Position numbers and translations under genes: made by a program. The notes under the pieces are model-generated. The model was not told the origin of the DNA, did no database searches, and worked only from the letters and a program-made list of their open reading frames with translations. This document shows, in pieces, positions 8,678 through 17,648 of a stretch of 64,000 nucleotides of DNA; position 1 is the stretch's first letter, and each line of letters starts with the position of its first letter. The DNA comes from Paenibacillus wynnii (lineage in GTDB: Bacteria; Bacillota; Bacilli; Paenibacillales; Paenibacillaceae), in contig NZ_JQCR01000003.1 in assembly GCF_000757885.1 (NCBI RefSeq), positions 1,240,001 through 1,304,000 on the forward strand, given 5' to 3'.

Positions 8678-9239
8678 GAATAGATGCCTCCTGCCTTACA
8701 CAAGCCTTGAAGGTTTCACGAAGTGCTTTTATCAAATCATAATAAGGACTATCAAACTGCTGCAAAGCTTTAAGAAGATGATAGGTCCCGTCCTCCATGA
8801 CTGCCAGGATCAGTCCCAGACTCTCTTGTGCCCGTGGGTCACCTCTCCAATCCACAGCGTATAGAAACTCGCACATCAACGGCAGATAGTCAGACAACTC
8901 ATCATTCGCCATATGAAGCCCATAGGTTTGGTAGACTGATTTGATATTCGCAAGCATTTGCCCGCGTTCCTTAGCTTCTTCCAGTTTAGAATAGGTCATA
9001 TACAAGGTTGATTTCTTCTGAAAGTCAAAGGTATGCACATACATTTCTTCGATTTCCTCCATGCTGTATTGATGCATACGATCCCAAAACCTTTTTATAT
9101 ATTCATATACAGGGTTAGAAGAATCTATATACTCCTCCAGAACAGAGGGGTGATAGTCAAGCTTGTCGGGATAGGTTAAGTGCTGCACGAAGAATCCGAA
9201 CACACGTTTACGCTCATACAGCTTCTCGAGATTAATCAC
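8664..9239 (-). CDS. narJ: Nitrate reductase molybdenum cofactor assembly chaperone
   Basis: A TorD/NarJ-type helical chaperone that helps insert molybdenum cofactor and Fe-S clusters into NarG. It is cytoplasmic and not part of the final enzyme. I place the start at GTG 9239, giving 191 residues. GGGGGA lies seven bases upstream and the GTG overlaps the narH stop by eight bases, the usual coupling. The longer frame from 9293 would overlap narH by 62 bases without a good ribosome binding site. The NarJ-like core is VFGFFVQHLTYPDKLDYHP and YLPLMCEFLYAVDW. Position between narH and narI confirms the assignment. Confidence 0.92.
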   Translation of the reverse strand: MINLEKLYERKRVFGFFVQHLTYPDKLDYHPSVLEEYIDSSNPVYEYIKRFWDRMHQYSMEEIEEMYVHTFDFQKKSTLYMTYSKLEEAKERGQMLANIKSVYQTYGLHMANDELSDYLPLMCEFLYAVDWRGDPRAQESLGLILAVMEDGTYHLLKALQQFDSPYYDLIKALRETFKACVRQEASIHEHG

Positions 9240-10770
9240 GCCATATTCCCCCATAGAAATTTTCTTCATAAAGCTCTTGACCGCTTTTGCCAACCGTCGG
9301 ACTTACAGGCCCACAGCCGTTGCATTCCAGTCCAAAGCCTTCAGAGCCTTGTGCACGGTAAACATCCATATGATTCTCTTTATGCGAGGTTGGAATGACA
9401 AATCGGTCCTCATATTTAGCAATGGCCAACAGACGGTACATCTGCTCAATCTGATGTGCAGTTAGACCTACTCTTACCAAACGATTTGCATCAAAGGGTT
9501 TCCCGGAAGATTTGGCACGCATATAGGAACGCATCATTGCCATTTTTTGAAGGGCTTCCTTCACTGTAACGGTGTCTCCTGCGGTCAGTAAATTGGCTAA
9601 GTACTGAACCGGTAGACGCATCTCTTCTATCGCCGGAAAGATCATATCCGGGTTCTCGATCGAATCCTTGCCTTCGAAGTAATTCATGATCGGGCTAAGC
9701 GGCGGCACATACCAGACCATAGGCAGTGTGCGATATTCAGGATGAAGCGGGAAAGCGAGCTTATATTCAATAGCTAATTTATAGACAGGTGAGTTTTGAG
9801 CGGATTCGATCCATTCCTCCGATATTCCATCCTTACGCGCTTGCTCGATGACAGCAGGATCACTCGGATCAAGGAACAGGTCTAACTGGGCTTGATACAA
9901 ATCTTTCTCATCCGGCGTTGATGCAGCTTCTAATACTTTATCAGCATCGTATAAAAGCACACCGAGATAACGAATGCGTCCTGTGCAGGTTTCGGAGCAA
10001 ACGGTAGGAAGTCCAGCCTCAATCCGCGGGAAACAGAAGGTGCATTTCTCCGCCTTATTGGTTTGCCAGTTGAAATAGACTTTTTTGTACGGACATCCTG
10101 TCATACAATAGCGCCAGCCCCGGCACGCCTCTTGATCCACTAATACGATTCCATCTTCGTCACGCTTATACATGGCACCTGATGGGCATGAAGCTACACA
10201 ACTTGGATTTAAGCAATGCTCACAAAGACGCGGTAAATACATCATAAAAGTCTGCTCGAAATTAAAGACGATTTCCTCTTCAATCTTCTCGATATTCGGG
10301 TCTTTCGGTCCGGTTACGTGACCACCCGCCAGATCGTCCTCCCAGTTAGGACCCCATTTCAAATCCATGGTATCTCCCGTAATGACAGACTTGGGACGAG
10401 CCACTGGCTGATGTTTTTTCTCCCCGGATTGGGTTAGATGTTCATAGTTATAAGTCCAAGGCTCATAATAGTCCTTCATTTCCGGCATGTCCGGGTTGTG
10501 AAATATTTTGCCTAATGCGATTTTTGATAACTTAGTTCCCGACTTCAACTCCAGCTTGCCTTTTTTGAGCGTCCATCCGCCTTTATACTTCTCCTGATCC
10601 TCCCAGCGAACTGGATATCCTATACCCGGTTTGGTCTCCACGTTATTGAACCACATATACTCGGCACCCGAACGATTGGTCCATGTGCTTTTACAGGTCA
10701 CACTACACGTATGGCAGCCGATGCATTTATCCAGATTCATTACCATAGCTACTTGTGCTTTAATCTTCAA
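9232..10770 (-). CDS. narH: Respiratory nitrate reductase beta subunit (iron-sulfur)
   Basis: This electron-transfer subunit is 512 residues long. It holds four cysteine groups typical of NarH: CIGCHTCSVTC near the N-terminus, CEHCLNPSCVASCP, CRGWRYCMTGCP (the group whose tryptophan replaces a cysteine to make a 3Fe-4S site) and CTFCFPRIEAGLPTVCSETC. Translation probably starts at TTG 10770, because AAGGAGGTGA lies six bases upstream, inside the end of narG. It overlaps narG by 11 bases. It sits on the cytoplasmic face between NarG and NarI. Confidence 0.97.
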   Translation of the reverse strand: MKIKAQVAMVMNLDKCIGCHTCSVTCKSTWTNRSGAEYMWFNNVETKPGIGYPVRWEDQEKYKGGWTLKKGKLELKSGTKLSKIALGKIFHNPDMPEMKDYYEPWTYNYEHLTQSGEKKHQPVARPKSVITGDTMDLKWGPNWEDDLAGGHVTGPKDPNIEKIEEEIVFNFEQTFMMYLPRLCEHCLNPSCVASCPSGAMYKRDEDGIVLVDQEACRGWRYCMTGCPYKKVYFNWQTNKAEKCTFCFPRIEAGLPTVCSETCTGRIRYLGVLLYDADKVLEAASTPDEKDLYQAQLDLFLDPSDPAVIEQARKDGISEEWIESAQNSPVYKLAIEYKLAFPLHPEYRTLPMVWYVPPLSPIMNYFEGKDSIENPDMIFPAIEEMRLPVQYLANLLTAGDTVTVKEALQKMAMMRSYMRAKSSGKPFDANRLVRVGLTAHQIEQMYRLLAIAKYEDRFVIPTSHKENHMDVYRAQGSEGFGLECNGCGPVSPTVGKSGQELYEENFYGGIWRD

Positions 10771-13700
10771 GCCAGTTCACCTCCTTCATTTTGCGGACAG
10801 CTACATAAACATCCCGTTGATTCCCGATTGGACCGTAATAGTTAAATCCATAGCTAAGCTGTGCATATCCCCCTACCATCTGAGTAGGCTTGACATGGAT
10901 CTTCGTTGGTGCGTTATGGCTTCCCCCGCGATCGTTCGTAATCTCAGACCCTGGTACGTTAATGTGCTTATCCTGCGCATGGTACATGAACATGGTTCCT
11001 TTTGGCATACGATGACTCACTACCGCTCGTGCAGTCACTACCCCATTACGGTTGTACACCTCTAGCCAATCATTATCCTCAATAGCATGGGCTGCAGCAT
11101 CGTCATTATTGATCCAGACCGTTGGTCCTCCGCGGAAAAGAGTAAGCATATGCAGATTATCCTGATAAGTACTGTGAATATTCCACTTCCCATGCGGTGT
11201 TAAATAACGAAGGACAAGCGAATCTTGGCCTCCAATAATTTGTTTGTCCCGCGGCCCGAATACCATGGGTGGAAGTGTCGGTTTGTACACAGGTAATGCT
11301 TCTCCAAATTGCAGAAAAATCTCATGATCCACATAAAAATGTTGTCTACCTGTTAAGGTTCGGAAAGGTACCAACCTTTCAATATTCGTGGTAAACGGTG
11401 AGTAACGTCTGCCCATTTTATTGGAACCGCTAAAGACAGGTGTTGGTATGACTTCACGCGGCTGAGCAGTGATGCTTTGGAACGTAATCCTTTCGGCTGC
11501 GCGGTCAGCTGATATGTCTTTTAGAGCCACCCCTGTGTCCTGTTCTGCTGATTCCCAAGCTCGTTGCGACACCTTTCCGTTCGTAGCCGAGGATATATTC
11601 AGAATGGCATCGGCAACCTGACGAGCCGTATGAAGTTTTGGCAGCCCATTTTTGATCGTTTCATCGAAATAGGTTCCGTTAATTTTCTTTAACTCCTCAT
11701 ACTCCTCTGCTACCGAAAAGCTGACCCCGTGAGCACCCACCTTGCCTGTAGCAAGAAGAGGGCCTAGTGTTACATATTTATCGTAAATTTTCGTATAATC
11801 CCGTTCTACTATCGACAAATGAGGCATTGTTTTCCCGGGAACGGCTTCTATTTCACCCTTCCGCCAATCCTTTACTTCGCCGTAGGGTTGAGAAATTTCA
11901 CTCACAGAGTCATGCCCTAAAGGTGTAGTAACTAGATCCTTATAAATGCCCGGAAGATAGGTTTTAGCTAGTTCCGAAAAGGTTTGTGAAAGACCGCGAT
12001 AAATATCCCAGTCCGAACGTGACTCCCAAAGAGGATCTATCGCCGGATTAAAAGGATGCACAAAGGGGTGCATATCCGTAGATGACAGATCTGTTTTCTC
12101 ATACCAGGTAGCCGCAGGTAATACAATATCTGCGTACATCGGTGTGGAGGTCATCCGGAAATCCAGTGCGACCAGCAGATCCAGCTTCCCTTCGACATTG
12201 TCACGCCAGATGATTTCCTCCGGTTTTTCATCCTCGTTTGGATTAGACAACAATCCATCTGCCGCACCCAGCAAATGCTTCATGAAATATTCCTGTCCTT
12301 TGGCAGAGCTTGATATGAGATTTGAACGCCATACAAATAGGGAACGCGGGAAGTTTTCCGGTGCGTCCGGGTCTTCAACGGCGAAGCGAGTATCACCGGA
12401 GGTGATTTGCTCCAGCGTAAGTTTTACAATCTCCTCGTTGGTCGTCTTTCCTTGCTGCGCAGCTTCCTCCGCAAAAACTAGGCTGTTCTTATTAAACTGC
12501 GGATAGGATGGGAGCCAGCCTAAGCGAGCAGCTAGCACATTATAATCTGCCGGATGTTGGTACCGAATGTCCCCCCCCGTTGGCGATTTCAAAGAATCGG
12601 CACCCATCTCTTCATACTTCCATTGATCCGTAGCAAAGTAGAAAAACGAAGTGGCATTCTGCTGACGCGGCGGTCCCTGCCAGTCTTTGGCAAAGGCTAC
12701 TGTGGACCAGCCTTCAATCGGACGGCACTTTTCTTGACCTACATAATGCGCCCAGCCACCGCCATTAACCCCTTGTGAAGCTGTAAGGATAACCAAGTTA
12801 AGGATCGAGCGATAGATGGTGTCACTGTTGAACCAGTGGTTGATCCCAGCACCCATGATGATCATCGAGCGACCGCCGGTATCCAGCGCATTTTGGGCAA
12901 ATTCACGAGCGATTTGCACGACTATTGATGGCTTGACACCTGTTATTTTTTCTTGCCAAGCTGGGGTGTAGAAAGAGGCTTCATCTTGGTAGCTTTTTGC
13001 CTCCAGATCACTACCCGTCCGTGCCACACCGTATTGGCTCATCATAAGATCAAAGACGGTGGCAACTAGTCGCTCTGAACCGTCCGCCATGACTACCTTT
13101 TTAGCTGGAATGGGACGTTTGAAGGTTCCGTTAGCAGAGTTATCAAAGAAAGGAAAGATAATGGTCTGCCAATCCGAATCGTGGGCCTCAACAGACATGG
13201 CTGGTTGAATTACTGAGCCGTCCTCACGCTCCAAGATGAGATTCCATTTCTTATCCTTTTCCCAGCGTTGGCCGACCGTTCCGTTCGGAATCGTAATCTC
13301 ACTTGTTGCTTCATCAAAAATGACGGGCTTCCACTCTGCATGCTGTGAGGTACCTCCAAGGTCACTTGCCCGTAAGAAGCGACCTGCCTTGTAATCTCCC
13401 TCATATTCCTCCAACAAGATAAGAAAAGGCATATCTGTATATTGTTTTGCGTAGTTCAGGAACATAGGCTCCTGACGCTCTTTATAGAATTCATTAAGAA
13501 TGACATGCGTCATCGCCTGGGCAATTGCTGCATCCGTCCCGGGATTCGGGGCCAGCCAATTGTCCGCAAACTTTACGTTTTCGGCATAATCCGGTGCAAT
13601 GGAGACAACCTTTGTCCCCTTATAACGAACCTCAGTCATAAAATGCGCATCCGGTGTACGTGTTAGCGGCACATTTGAGCCCCACATCATGATATAACCG

Positions 13701-14434
13701 GCATTATACCAGTCACTGGATTCGGGCACATCCGTTTGCTCGCCCCAAATTTGCGGGGAGGCTGGCGGTAAGTCCGCATACCAATCATAAAAACTGAGCA
13801 TCTGTCCGCCTATTAGAGTTAAAAAACGTGCACCTGACGCGTAGCTAATCATAGACATGGCAGGAATAGGTGTGAAACCGGCAATCCGATCAGGTCCATA
13901 TTTGCGAATCGTATAAATTAATTGGGCTGCAATTAATGCGTTTGCATCCTGCCAGGATACGCGTACATGACCGCCTTTGCCGCGTGCTTTTTTATAGGAG
14001 GTAGCTTTCTCAGGATCTTCAACAATACTTGCCCAAGCTGCAATAGGGTCTGCGGTATCGCTTAAGGCCTGTTTCCATAACCGCCATAACCGCCCCCGCA
14101 TATATGGATATTTCACACGAAGAGGGCTGTATTCATACCAGGAAAATGAAGCGCCGCGAGGACAGCCGCGGGGTTCGAATTCAGGCATATCCGGTCCACA
14201 GGAGGGATAATCGATCTGTTGATTTTCCCAGGTTATAATTCCATTCTTCACGAATACCTTCCAGCTGCACGAGCCCGTGCAGTTTACTCCGTGAGTCGTC
14301 CGCACCACTTTATCGTGAGACCAGCGCTTTCGGTACATATCCTCCCAATCTCTGCTTTTCTCTTCGAGCACAGACCAGTTATCCGAATAGCTTTCTAAAG
14401 GTTTAAAGAACTTTAGTCCAAACTTTCCCTTCAT
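10760..14434 (-). CDS. narG: Respiratory nitrate reductase alpha subunit (catalytic)
   Basis: The catalytic molybdenum subunit reduces nitrate to nitrite. The N-terminal FS0 iron-sulfur motif reads THGVNCTGSCSWKVF with a later cysteine in DYPSCGPDMPEFEPRGCPRG. Molybdopterin-binding stretches include QTDVPESSDWYNAGYIMMWG and VPLTRTPDAHFMTEVRYKGT. I start at ATG 14434 (1224 residues), which matches the family length and begins MKGKFGLKFFKPL. The frame stays open upstream to 14584, but that part has no family sequence. The first helix is not a Tat signal, as expected for a cytoplasmic-facing Nar enzyme. AAGGAG is about 12 bases upstream. Confidence 0.97.
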   Translation of the reverse strand: MKGKFGLKFFKPLESYSDNWSVLEEKSRDWEDMYRKRWSHDKVVRTTHGVNCTGSCSWKVFVKNGIITWENQQIDYPSCGPDMPEFEPRGCPRGASFSWYEYSPLRVKYPYMRGRLWRLWKQALSDTADPIAAWASIVEDPEKATSYKKARGKGGHVRVSWQDANALIAAQLIYTIRKYGPDRIAGFTPIPAMSMISYASGARFLTLIGGQMLSFYDWYADLPPASPQIWGEQTDVPESSDWYNAGYIMMWGSNVPLTRTPDAHFMTEVRYKGTKVVSIAPDYAENVKFADNWLAPNPGTDAAIAQAMTHVILNEFYKERQEPMFLNYAKQYTDMPFLILLEEYEGDYKAGRFLRASDLGGTSQHAEWKPVIFDEATSEITIPNGTVGQRWEKDKKWNLILEREDGSVIQPAMSVEAHDSDWQTIIFPFFDNSANGTFKRPIPAKKVVMADGSERLVATVFDLMMSQYGVARTGSDLEAKSYQDEASFYTPAWQEKITGVKPSIVVQIAREFAQNALDTGGRSMIIMGAGINHWFNSDTIYRSILNLVILTASQGVNGGGWAHYVGQEKCRPIEGWSTVAFAKDWQGPPRQQNATSFFYFATDQWKYEEMGADSLKSPTGGDIRYQHPADYNVLAARLGWLPSYPQFNKNSLVFAEEAAQQGKTTNEEIVKLTLEQITSGDTRFAVEDPDAPENFPRSLFVWRSNLISSSAKGQEYFMKHLLGAADGLLSNPNEDEKPEEIIWRDNVEGKLDLLVALDFRMTSTPMYADIVLPAATWYEKTDLSSTDMHPFVHPFNPAIDPLWESRSDWDIYRGLSQTFSELAKTYLPGIYKDLVTTPLGHDSVSEISQPYGEVKDWRKGEIEAVPGKTMPHLSIVERDYTKIYDKYVTLGPLLATGKVGAHGVSFSVAEEYEELKKINGTYFDETIKNGLPKLHTARQVADAILNISSATNGKVSQRAWESAEQDTGVALKDISADRAAERITFQSITAQPREVIPTPVFSGSNKMGRRYSPFTTNIERLVPFRTLTGRQHFYVDHEIFLQFGEALPVYKPTLPPMVFGPRDKQIIGGQDSLVLRYLTPHGKWNIHSTYQDNLHMLTLFRGGPTVWINNDDAAAHAIEDNDWLEVYNRNGVVTARAVVSHRMPKGTMFMYHAQDKHINVPGSEITNDRGGSHNAPTKIHVKPTQMVGGYAQLSYGFNYYGPIGNQRDVYVAVRKMKEVNWLED

Positions 14435-14536
14435 TGGATATGACCACTCCTTCGGTAGAATGACAAGGATTTGGGGGATCAAATAATTGCCTATTCTTAT
14501 ACATCCATTATCAAATAGCGCGCGGTGGGTTCCTAT

Positions 14537-14550
14537 TAGGGAAAGTCCTA
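14537..14550. promoter_or_regulatory. Candidate dyad operator upstream of narG
   Basis: TAGG and CCTA arms flank a six-base centre (GAAAGT) to give an imperfect palindrome in the 176-base gap between the ywiC-like gene and narG. A TATAAG-type -10 lies closer to narG at 14496-14501 on the minus strand, with no good -35, as in activator-dependent promoters. An NreC site is the natural guess from context. I have not matched it to a known consensus. Confidence 0.3.
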
Positions 14551-14567
14551 TATATACAGCAGAAAGA

Positions 14568-14587
14568 CCCATGCTCAAATGCATGGG
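14568..14587 (-). terminator. Weak terminator after the ywiC-like gene
   Basis: CCCATGC (14568-14574) pairs with GCATGGG (14581-14587) around a six-base loop. On the minus strand CTTTCT follows. It would separate the ywiC-like gene from narG. Confidence 0.5.
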
Positions 14588-14609
14588 CCCATCAATTTAT
14601 GTATATCAA

Positions 14610-15341
14610 TCATTGTTGAATGATTGCAACAGAAAGCACTAAAAACTGCACAGCACCGATAATTTCAATAATCCCCACTTTCCAAGGCCTCACGATTTCA
14701 CCCGCGAAAATGAAAGACCGTACCGTAGAGAATATAAATGCAATGAACAACCATGGAAGTCCCACTATAAAAGGAATGATGAGCACAACAACATGATATA
14801 TTCGTGAATAGTTAATCCAACGCAGGTTCTTTCGTTCACGAAATACGGATTTCACAAAAAACACACTGCCCATGAAGTGTAAGAAACTGAACAACATGAT
14901 CAAAGCCATCGTTCGATCCCAGCCTCCCCCACTTAGTAAGTAGGCTGCCGGTCCTCCAACAGAGAAGATTAGTATGGCACAAATATTATTCAGCATCGCT
15001 CGCTCGGACTTATGTTTGGTATGCCAAATATTGATCATCAGCAGTCCTAGCAGCAAGGGTCCGAAATAAAATAATGACGGGTTAAGAATTACTGACGGAA
15101 TCAAGCAAAGAAGAGAAATCGCTCCGTAAATCAGTCCCCATCTCAACCAATGCTCACGGTTAGTAGTCCTTTTTAATAATTGAAGAAATGGATACGAAGA
15201 TAAATATAGGAATAACCACCCCATAAATAACGGCAAGTGCAGCCATTGCGGTTGCCCAGCCATCATCCCGAATAGAAAAGGAACACTGACCATCGCCCAC
15301 GCGCCGTGTTCATGTGGGATCACAAACCCTTTGGTTTTCAT
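14610..15341 (-). CDS. YwiC-like polytopic membrane protein
   Basis: The 243-residue integral membrane protein starts with the diagnostic IPHEHGAWAM stretch of the YwiC family, followed by six or seven hydrophobic helices. In Bacillus subtilis ywiC lies next to the narK-fnr-narGHJI region, and the gene here directly precedes narG on the same strand. Function is not established. The family is found with nitrate respiration genes, so a membrane or heme/quinone-related helper role is possible but unproven. The start at 15341 follows AGGGGGT. A short hairpin follows the gene. Confidence 0.8.
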   Translation of the reverse strand: MKTKGFVIPHEHGAWAMVSVPFLFGMMAGQPQWLHLPLFMGWLFLYLSSYPFLQLLKRTTNREHWLRWGLIYGAISLLCLIPSVILNPSLFYFGPLLLGLLMINIWHTKHKSERAMLNNICAILIFSVGGPAAYLLSGGGWDRTMALIMLFSFLHFMGSVFFVKSVFRERKNLRWINYSRIYHVVVLIIPFIVGLPWLFIAFIFSTVRSFIFAGEIVRPWKVGIIEIIGAVQFLVLSVAIIQQ

Positions 15342-15477
15342 AGCATCACTACCCCCTAAAGGCCTAAAATGAATATGCTAGAAATATCATAAACCACCGG
15401 ATTTAACTCCCTTATGCGCCTACGCACATTTGCTTGCAAAAATTGTAGTGCTCAGAGAAAGTAAAGTTGTAAACTCT

Positions 15478-15536
15478 AATCAAATAAACCCAGTCAGAAC
15501 ACGAAAAATAAAGTGTTAGACTGGGTTTATTTGATT
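15478..15536. terminator. Bidirectional terminator with 18-bp perfect stem
   Basis: Arms at 15478-15495 and 15519-15536 are perfectly complementary, and an inner AACAC/GTGTT pair extends the stem. The stem ends are A/T-rich (AATCAAATAAA), giving T-rich 3' ends in both directions. It ends the Cof phosphatase gene on the minus strand and insulates it from the nitrate locus. Confidence 0.85.
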
Positions 15537-15577
15537 GTACTATTGTATCCGATAGCTTAATGATTATCAGCAAGTGA

Positions 15578-16372
15578 TTACACCACTAATCTCTCAAGAG
15601 CAAGAGCAACACCATCGTTATCATTTGAATCAGTTACGTGGGCTGCACAATTTTTTAGTTCAATTATCGCGTTCTCCATTGCGATCGGAAATCCGCACAT
15701 TTGGAATAGTCCTAAATCGTTAAAGTCATCTCCGAATACCATTACATTTTCTGACTTCACTCCGATATCATTAAGTACCCATTGTACGGCTTCTTCCTTT
15801 GATGCTGATTTTTGCATGATTTGAACTAATACCCCTCCATCGGTTGCGATTACGTTCACATGGTCGCCGAATTGCTCTATAATATTCCTCCATGTGCTGT
15901 AACCTTGAACCAATATTTTGGTTGGGGAGAGTGAACTAATAAAATCATTATCCTTAACCTGGGGTTTCGGATCATTCGAACGGAGACCGAATTGAGCACG
16001 CTGGGAGTCGGGAACTGGTGTACACGCATACCATGAATCATTATCCTCGTATGAAATTAACGATTGAGGAGCATGTAACTCAATGAATTTGTTAATCTGT
16101 TGACTAATCTCATTTGGGATACTAATGTGCCGCTGAGTTTGCTTAGACTTGCACGTTATTAGAGCACCATTGTAATAAACCAAGTAGTCTACAAAAGGAA
16201 AATTATTTACAAATTGATTAGCCGCTCTAGGCGGTCGCGCCGTGGCAACAATAATATGAATTCCAGAATCATAACATCTTTTAACAGTCTCATAATTTCT
16301 TGGTGATATGGATTTGTCACTGCAGAGCAATGTTCCGTCCAAGTCTAATACAATTGCCTGTATGTCCGACAT
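15578..16372 (-). CDS. Cof-type HAD-IIB phosphatase
   Basis: This 264-residue sugar-phosphate or flavin-phosphate type phosphatase belongs to the Cof family. Motif I is IVLDLDGTLL, motif II lies in IIVATARPPR, and motif III/IV is NVMVFGDDFNDLGLFQMCG. The C2 cap lies between them. ATG 16372 is preferred over ATG 16378 because GAGGAG is eight bases upstream of the former. The gene stands alone, closed by the bidirectional terminator. The substrate cannot be told. Confidence 0.9.
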   Translation of the reverse strand: MSDIQAIVLDLDGTLLCSDKSISPRNYETVKRCYDSGIHIIVATARPPRAANQFVNNFPFVDYLVYYNGALITCKSKQTQRHISIPNEISQQINKFIELHAPQSLISYEDNDSWYACTPVPDSQRAQFGLRSNDPKPQVKDNDFISSLSPTKILVQGYSTWRNIIEQFGDHVNVIATDGGVLVQIMQKSASKEEAVQWVLNDIGVKSENVMVFGDDFNDLGLFQMCGFPIAMENAIIELKNCAAHVTDSNDNDGVALALERLVV

Positions 16373-16483
16373 CTGCATCTCTCCTCACAAATAATTGTTC
16401 CAATAATATCCTAATTTCAGGAGAGATGCTAGACTCACTATTGAATTAACCTGCCCGTTCAGTCAAAGGATGCTACGATAAGA

Positions 16484-17557
16484 CTATATATCTCGTTTTT
16501 CATACTCAAAGGTTTCTTTACAAGAGTAAATTTCATGGAAAAATCCCTTATACGGGATATCGTCTTCCAAACATTTTATGAGATACGACAGTTCCTCGTC
16601 ACAGTCCGGTTCCTCACCGGTGTTTTGCATTACCTCGAATGCATCAACAATATTTTCCATAAGGGTTACTTTGATAAATAAGGGCAATTTATCCAACATC
16701 GAATTTTCGATCTTGGTCTCGGATCTGTATCCCGCGAGGACTGTCTCAAAATAATCATCCATAAATTTTTTGCGTTTACCGGCATCTGGTTCAAATTGTA
16801 TCCAGCCCACTCCGTGTGTCCAGAGACTTGCCAGGTCAAACATATACCAACCGAAACACGAATTATCGAAATCATATACGGTTATTTGCCCGGTATCAAA
16901 ATCTATCGAATAATTCCCATCATTATAATCAAAATGGATCATACCGAAATTCTCCTGGTTTCTGTCCAATCCTTCTAAGGTTTTAAGCAGCTCTACCAGC
17001 TTCTCCTTTAGCAGAGATAAGGATCCGGGTATCAGTTTATCAATATATTCGGCATTGTATTTGTCAAAAAAACTATACCGGCGACGGACAGGCATATACC
17101 CTTTCGATATTTGGTGCATTTTTCCCAGGACTTTACCGCAATTATAATAATATTCGGTAATTGGAACTCCTTCCCGGTAGCGGTAATTACTTTCTACAAG
17201 CATTTTCCCCTTAGCCTTTTCAAACAGGCAGATAAAAAGGGTGTTGTTATTGTAGTTGATTTCCTCGAGCAGATTCCCCTTCCGGGAGCTGATTACATTT
17301 GAGACACTGCCTCCATGCTCAAATAAATACCGAATATATTCCACCTCGCCTAGGAAATCTTCCCGGCTCCTGTCAGGTAAGAAAGCGATTCTAAGTATTT
17401 TTGAATTGCTCCCCTCTTTCTCACAGGTATATACGACATTCCGCCCTCCGTCATGTGCCGGAATCAGCTGGATTTCATAGCCATCTAATCCGAACAACTC
17501 CGATACTACTGTAAGTAAATAGGTATCTTCGATTGAAACAACCTCGTTATAATTCAT
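16484..17557 (-). CDS. Aminoglycoside phosphotransferase (APH)-family kinase
   Basis: The 357-residue protein has an APH/choline kinase fold. The catalytic loop is IHFDYNDGN, with the usual HxDxxxxN spacing, and the metal-binding Asp is in VYDFDNSCFGWYMFDLASLW. The N-lobe has a short ATP-binding region. These are cytoplasmic kinases acting on homoserine, choline, spore coat sugars or drugs, and the sequence does not tell which. The start has AAAGGGG upstream. It is a single gene between the Cof phosphatase and an AraC regulator on the same strand. Confidence 0.85.
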   Translation of the reverse strand: MNYNEVVSIEDTYLLTVVSELFGLDGYEIQLIPAHDGGRNVVYTCEKEGSNSKILRIAFLPDRSREDFLGEVEYIRYLFEHGGSVSNVISSRKGNLLEEINYNNNTLFICLFEKAKGKMLVESNYRYREGVPITEYYYNCGKVLGKMHQISKGYMPVRRRYSFFDKYNAEYIDKLIPGSLSLLKEKLVELLKTLEGLDRNQENFGMIHFDYNDGNYSIDFDTGQITVYDFDNSCFGWYMFDLASLWTHGVGWIQFEPDAGKRKKFMDDYFETVLAGYRSETKIENSMLDKLPLFIKVTLMENIVDAFEVMQNTGEEPDCDEELSYLIKCLEDDIPYKGFFHEIYSCKETFEYEKRDI

Positions 17558-17648
17558 ACTAGCCCCTTTTCACACAGCATTTATTTTTGTTACTATCAAT
17601 AAAAACGTACCACAATAGCGTCACGCTCAATGGACTTTTTTGATCATT

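Noticed and set aside
14435..14584. Fifty-residue N-terminal extension of NarG
   Set aside because: It contains the intergenic promoter region and a terminator. The family start is MKGKFGLKFF at 14434.
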